DNA of 64,000 nucleotides from Bacillota bacterium (GTDB lineage Bacteria; Bacillota; Clostridia; Peptostreptococcales; Anaerovoracaceae). A model generated the notes under the pieces. The model saw nothing but the letters and a program-made list of their open reading frames with translations. It had not been told where the DNA came from and searched no databases. Numbering within the stretch: position 1 is the stretch's first letter; each line of letters begins with the position of its first letter. Below, in pieces: positions 60,510 to 64,000 of this stretch. The stretch is taken from assembly GCA_017433375.1 (NCBI GenBank), contig JAFRHG010000003.1:79492-143491 (forward strand), given 5' to 3'. The position numbers were made by a program, and so were the translations under genes.

Positions 60510-60527
60510 TTGTTATTAAAATAACGA
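60510..60527. promoter_or_regulatory. Rex-box (NADH/NAD+-sensing repressor site)
   Basis: TTGTTATTAAAATAACGA matches the Clostridial Rex consensus TTGTTAAN4TTAACAA at nearly all defined positions. It lies just after the promoter of an acyl-CoA dehydrogenase/Etf operon, which is a known Rex target in Clostridia. Confidence 0.72.
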
Positions 60528-60542
60528 TACATTCATCCATAA

Positions 60543-60565
60543 GGTACCGGGAGTTTTCCCGTGCC
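60543..60565 (+). other. Leader hairpin before bcd
   Basis: Nine base pairs with one bulged C and one U-G pair around a GTTT loop, 28 bases before the ATG. No U-run; probably an mRNA-stability element. Confidence 0.45.
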
Positions 60566-60592
60566 ATCAAATAATTCGAAGGAGGCAATTAC

Positions 60593-61735
60593 ATGAACTT
60601 TCAACTGACGAAGGAACAAGAATTCGTAAGAAAAATGGTAAGCGATTTTGCCGAGACCGAGGTTGAACCACTTGCTGCAGACATCGACGCGGAACACCGT
60701 TTCCCCGAAGAGACTGTAGAAAAGATGGCAAAGTACGGCTTGCTGGGTGTTCCGTTCCCGACGGAGTACGGCGGCGCCGGCGGAGATCACATCTCCTATG
60801 CAATCACGGTAGAAGAGCTTTCCAAGAAGTGCGCGTCAACCGGCGTTATCTGCTCGGCGCATACTTCCCTCTGCTGCTGGCCCATCTTTAACTGGGGCAC
60901 GGAAGAGCAGAGAAAAAAGTACCTGCCGGACCTGCTTTCCGGTAAGAAGCTGGGCGCTTTTGGACTGACTGAGCCGAACGCTGGTACCGATGCTTCCGGT
61001 CAGCAGACCAGAGCAGAGGACTGCGGAGATCACTGGCTGCTGAACGGTGCCAAGGTCTTCATCACCAACGGCGGATATGCCGACGTCTTCGTCGTCATGG
61101 CTATGACGGACAAGTCCAAGGGTAATCACGGAATCAGTTCCTTCATCGTAGAGAAGGGTGACGAGGGATTCTCCATTGGTAAGACCGAGGATAAGATGGG
61201 TATCTGCGCATCTTCCACCACCGAGCTGATTTTCCAGAACTGCAAGATCCCCAAGGACAGACTCCTGGGTGAGCTCGGCGATGGATTCAAGGTAGCTATG
61301 TCCACTCTGGACGGCGGCCGTATCGGTATCGCTTCCCAGGCTCTGGGTATCGCGCAGGGCGCTCTGGACGTCACCGTGGAATACATGAAGGCCCGTAAGC
61401 AGTTCGGCAAGTCCCTGTCCAAGTTCCAGGCGCTGCAGTTCGTCGTAGCGGATCTGGAGACGCAGATTCAGGCGGCCAGACTGCTGGTATACAGAGCGGC
61501 TGACATGAAAGACAAGCACCTTCCTTACGGACCGGCGGCTGCCATGGCGAAGCTGTTCGCGGCGGAGACGGCAATGCACGTCACCACCAAGTGCGTACAG
61601 CTCCACGGCGGATATGGCTACACGAAGGACTATCCGGTAGAGAGAATGATGAGAGACGCCAAGATCACTGAGATTTATGAAGGTACTTCAGAAGTCCAGA
61701 GAATGGTCATCGCGGCATCCGTTCTTGGTAAATAA
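60593..61735 (+). CDS. Short-chain acyl-CoA dehydrogenase (butyryl-CoA dehydrogenase type)
   Basis: FAD acyl-CoA dehydrogenase, 380 aa, of the Bcd type. The opening FQLTKEQEFVRKMVSDFAE, the flavin block GLTEPNAGTDAS and the C-terminal IYEGTSEVQRMVIA with the catalytic Glu region are typical. With the adjacent EtfBA it likely forms a bifurcating complex that reduces crotonyl-CoA (or a related enoyl-CoA) and ferredoxin with NADH. GAAGGAGG precedes the ATG. Codon use is strongly biased, suggesting high expression. The exact acyl substrate is inferred. Confidence 0.92.
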   Translation: MNFQLTKEQEFVRKMVSDFAETEVEPLAADIDAEHRFPEETVEKMAKYGLLGVPFPTEYGGAGGDHISYAITVEELSKKCASTGVICSAHTSLCCWPIFNWGTEEQRKKYLPDLLSGKKLGAFGLTEPNAGTDASGQQTRAEDCGDHWLLNGAKVFITNGGYADVFVVMAMTDKSKGNHGISSFIVEKGDEGFSIGKTEDKMGICASSTTELIFQNCKIPKDRLLGELGDGFKVAMSTLDGGRIGIASQALGIAQGALDVTVEYMKARKQFGKSLSKFQALQFVVADLETQIQAARLLVYRAADMKDKHLPYGPAAAMAKLFAAETAMHVTTKCVQLHGGYGYTKDYPVERMMRDAKITEIYEGTSEVQRMVIAASVLGK

Positions 61736-61756
61736 GATAGAGGGAGGAATAGACTA

Positions 61757-62563
61757 ATGGCATTTAATATTATTGTATGCGCGAAGCAGGTTCCGGATAC
61801 GAACGTGATCAAGATCAACCCGAAGACCGGTACGCTGATCAGAGACGGTGTTCCGAGCATCCTGAACAACGACGACGCGAACGCGCTGGAAGAAGCGCTG
61901 AAGATCAAGGATAAGTTCGATGACGTTCATATCACCGTCATCACCATGGGACCCCCGCAGGCCAACGACCTCCTGTTCGAGTGCATCGCCAAGGGCGCTG
62001 ATGAAGGCATCCTGGTATCCGACAGAGCGGTTGGCGGTTCCGACACCTGGGCGACATCCAATACACTGGAAGCGGCCGTCAGAAAATGGGTCAAGGAAAA
62101 CGGCGACTACAATCTGATCTTCACCGGCCGTCAGGCCATCGACGGAGACACGGCTCAGGTCGGCCCGCAGCTGGCGGAAAAGTTGGATCTGCCCCAGGTT
62201 TCCTATGTAGAAGAGTTTGAGATTTCTGATGACCGTAAAAAGGTTACGGTAAAGAGACAGCTGGAAGACGGCTATGAGCTGATCGACGTTGAGCTGCCCT
62301 GCCTGCTGACCACGATCAAAGAGCTGAACACTCCGAGATACATGACCATTGCCGGTATCTACGGTGACAAAGAAATGAAGACCTGGAACGCGAAGGACAT
62401 CGAGGTCGACCTGACCAAGGTCGGTCTGGAAGCTTCTCCGACGAACGTATTCCGGTCCTTCACTCCTGCTCCCAAGGCGCCCGGAATCAAGATCGAAGGC
62501 GACACCGAGAAGGAACAGGCCAAGAACTTACTGATTAACCTGAAGGGCAAGCATGTGATCTAA
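61757..62563 (+). CDS. etfB: Electron transfer flavoprotein beta subunit
   Basis: EtfB, 268 aa, carries the AMP/FAD site facing EtfA. The sequence CAKQVPDTNVIKINPKTGTL and the DGDTAQVGPQLAEKL segment define it. In bifurcating Etf this subunit holds the flavin that takes NADH electrons. AGAGGGAGG precedes the ATG. It lies 21 bases after the dehydrogenase and 18 before etfA. Confidence 0.95.
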   Translation: MAFNIIVCAKQVPDTNVIKINPKTGTLIRDGVPSILNNDDANALEEALKIKDKFDDVHITVITMGPPQANDLLFECIAKGADEGILVSDRAVGGSDTWATSNTLEAAVRKWVKENGDYNLIFTGRQAIDGDTAQVGPQLAEKLDLPQVSYVEEFEISDDRKKVTVKRQLEDGYELIDVELPCLLTTIKELNTPRYMTIAGIYGDKEMKTWNAKDIEVDLTKVGLEASPTNVFRSFTPAPKAPGIKIEGDTEKEQAKNLLINLKGKHVI

Positions 62564-62581
62564 GAGGAGGAGGAACTACAG

Positions 62582-63889
62582 ATGGCTATTAATATTATCA
62601 AAGAAAAATGTATTGGTTGCGGACAATGCTTTAAGAGCTGCCCGAAAGATGCATTTTATTTCGAACCATATGATGGCAACAAGCTGGGCAAGGTTGCGGC
62701 CATCAACGCGAGCTGCGACTTCTGTAATCAGTGCCTGACTTCCTGTAAGTTCGGCGCGATCGAAGAGAAGAAGATCGAAGTTCAGGCTGACCTGGGCGAC
62801 TACAAGCACGTTTGGGTATTCGCAGAGCAGAGAGACGGCAAACTGATGAACGTTGCTCTGGAGCTGATCGGCGAAGGCAGAAGACTGGCCAAGGAAATCA
62901 GCGATGAGACGCAGGTATGCGCAGTTCTGATCGGCGACGAGAAGGACATCGCTCCGCTGACGGACGAGTGCTTCAAGTACGGTGCAGAGAAGGTCTATCA
63001 GATCGCTCATCCGCTGCTCCAGCACTACACCACCGATGCGTACACCAAGGCTCTGAAGGGCGCGATCGACGAGTACAAGCCGGAGATCGTTCTCTACGGC
63101 GCGACCCACATCGGAAGAGACTTCGCTCCCAGAATCGCGGCGAGATGCAACACTGGCCTGACGGCGGACTGCACCAGACTGGATGTCAAGGTCAAGAGCT
63201 ACATCGAGTATGCCAAGAAGAACACCACGCTGGATACGTCCACGCTGGATCCTGACGATCCGTCCACCGGCATCAAGCAGACCCGTCCGGCTTTCGGCGG
63301 TAACCTGATGGCGACCATCATCTGCCCGAGAACCAGACCTCAGATGTCCACCGTACGTCCCGGCGTTATGCAGAAGAGAGAGCCTGAAGAAGGCGCGACC
63401 GGCGAGGTCATCAAGTACACCCCGGAACTGTCCGAGAGCGACATCCACATCCAGATCAAGGACGTGGTCAAGTCCGCCAAGGAAATGGTTTCCCTGACCG
63501 ACGCCGAGATCATCTGCTCCGGCGGAAGAGGTCTGGGCGATCCTTCCGGATTCGAACTGATCAAGAAGTTCGCGGACAAGGTCGGCGGCGTGGTCGGATC
63601 CTCCCGTGCTGCGGTTGACGCAGGCTGGATCGATCACTCCCACCAGGTAGGACAGACCGGTACCACCGTTAAGCCGAAGATCTACTTCGCCTGCGGTATT
63701 TCCGGAGCTATCCAGCACCTGGCCGGCATGCAGACTTCCGACATCATCGTCGCGATCAACAAAGACTCCGACGCCCCGATCTTCGAAGTTGCGGACTACG
63801 GCATCGTAGGCGACCTCGACAAGGTCATCCCGGAAATCATCGAAGAGTGGGACAACGCAGAAGCACTCTATGACGCTTCCACTAAATAA
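62582..63889 (+). CDS. etfA: Electron transfer flavoprotein alpha subunit with N-terminal 2[4Fe-4S] ferredoxin
   Basis: EtfA, 435 aa, longer than the usual ~320 because of an N-terminal ferredoxin domain: C10, C13, C16, C20 and C45, C48, C51, C55 form two [4Fe-4S] sites. The Etf part follows from about residue 70, with the FAD segment [17 protein letters not shown] and [10 protein letters not shown]. The same fusion is known in caffeyl-CoA reductase (CarE) and lactate dehydrogenase (LctC) complexes, which bifurcate electrons. AGGAGGAGG precedes the ATG. It ends the operon. Confidence 0.95.
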   Translation: MAINIIKEKCIGCGQCFKSCPKDAFYFEPYDGNKLGKVAAINASCDFCNQCLTSCKFGAIEEKKIEVQADLGDYKHVWVFAEQRDGKLMNVALELIGEGRRLAKEISDETQVCAVLIGDEKDIAPLTDECFKYGAEKVYQIAHPLLQHYTTDAYTKALKGAIDEYKPEIVLYGATHIGRDFAPRIAARCNTGLTADCTRLDVKVKSYIEYAKKNTTLDTSTLDPDDPSTGIKQTRPAFGGNLMATIICPRTRPQMSTVRPGVMQKREPEEGATGEVIKYTPELSESDIHIQIKDVVKSAKEMVSLTDAEIICSGGRGLGDPSGFELIKKFADKVGGVVGSSRAAVDAGWIDHSHQVGQTGTTVKPKIYFACGISGAIQHLAGMQTSDIIVAINKDSDAPIFEVADYGIVGDLDKVIPEIIEEWDNAEALYDASTK

Positions 63890-63962
63890 GGAGCGACTTC
63901 TGACCACCAGAGTCCGGCATCATCTGACACAGTCCGATGAAGTCTGACAGATCAAACAAATT

Positions 63963-63994
63963 GAGGCTGTTGCATCCACGCAGCAGCCTCTTTT
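63963..63994 (+). terminator. Terminator of the bcd-etfBA operon
   Basis: Eleven-base-pair stem (63963-63973 with 63980-63990, one U-G), six-base loop, then TTTT. Confidence 0.85.
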
Positions 63995-64000
63995 ATTGCG

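Overview
The window is chromosomal DNA of a low-oxygen Firmicute, most likely a member of the Clostridia/Eubacteriales with a fairly G+C-rich genome. The evidence is a CIRCE-controlled hrcA-grpE-dnaK-dnaJ operon, a PolC-type replicative polymerase, the class III (Firmicute-type) fructose-1,6-bisphosphatase, the MEP isoprenoid pathway, and a Rex-box-preceded acyl-CoA dehydrogenase/EtfBA operon typical of butyrate or amino-acid fermenters. A family-level placement is not safe from this sequence alone.

Layout. 1-2403: 3' part of addA. 2455-7478: heat-shock operon with promoter and CIRCE. 7479-19124: a visibly A+T-richer defence island holding fic, hsdM, a DinD/Bro-N gene, an unknown gene, hsdS, a tyrosine recombinase, a second hsdS, another unknown gene and hsdR. 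It splits the common Firmicute order dnaJ-prmA-rsmE-mtaB. 19150-24460: prmA, rsmE, a D-2-hydroxyacid dehydrogenase, mtaB, a HIT protein, rpsU and yqeY. 24537-30093: tightly coupled ygiQ, orphan DNA methyltransferase, HutD-like membrane protein and RlmL-like methyltransferase. 30090-33210: tetR divergent from putP, with a barnase-like lipoprotein and barstar behind putP. 33242-36007: a DUF5688-like gene, a tiny minus-strand gene with its own promoter and terminator, 5-formyl-THF cyclo-ligase and larB.

36015-54499 is the classical housekeeping block: pyrH, frr, uppS, cdsA, dxr, rseP, ispG, polC, rimP, nusA, ylxR, ylxQ, infB, rbfA, nrnA, truB, ribF. It links ribosome maturation, translation initiation, lipid carrier and isoprenoid synthesis, and replication. 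A tRNA-Pro(CGG) follows, then a methionine group (metY, a thioesterase, metA with acetyl-CoA-type residue E111). A minus-strand pair encodes a secreted protein and a small membrane protein. The class III fbp and the bcd-etfB-etfA operon follow, and the etfA product carries an N-terminal two-cluster ferredoxin domain. The window ends with that operon's terminator.

The points most worth a second look are: a PolC that appears to lack its whole DnaQ-like proofreading exonuclease insert; the type I restriction island with two same-direction hsdS genes sharing in-frame direct repeats around a recombinase; five operator-like copies around a perfect-consensus promoter in front of fic; a lipoprotein barnase with barstar behind putP; and an isolated 28-codon gene with complete expression signals.
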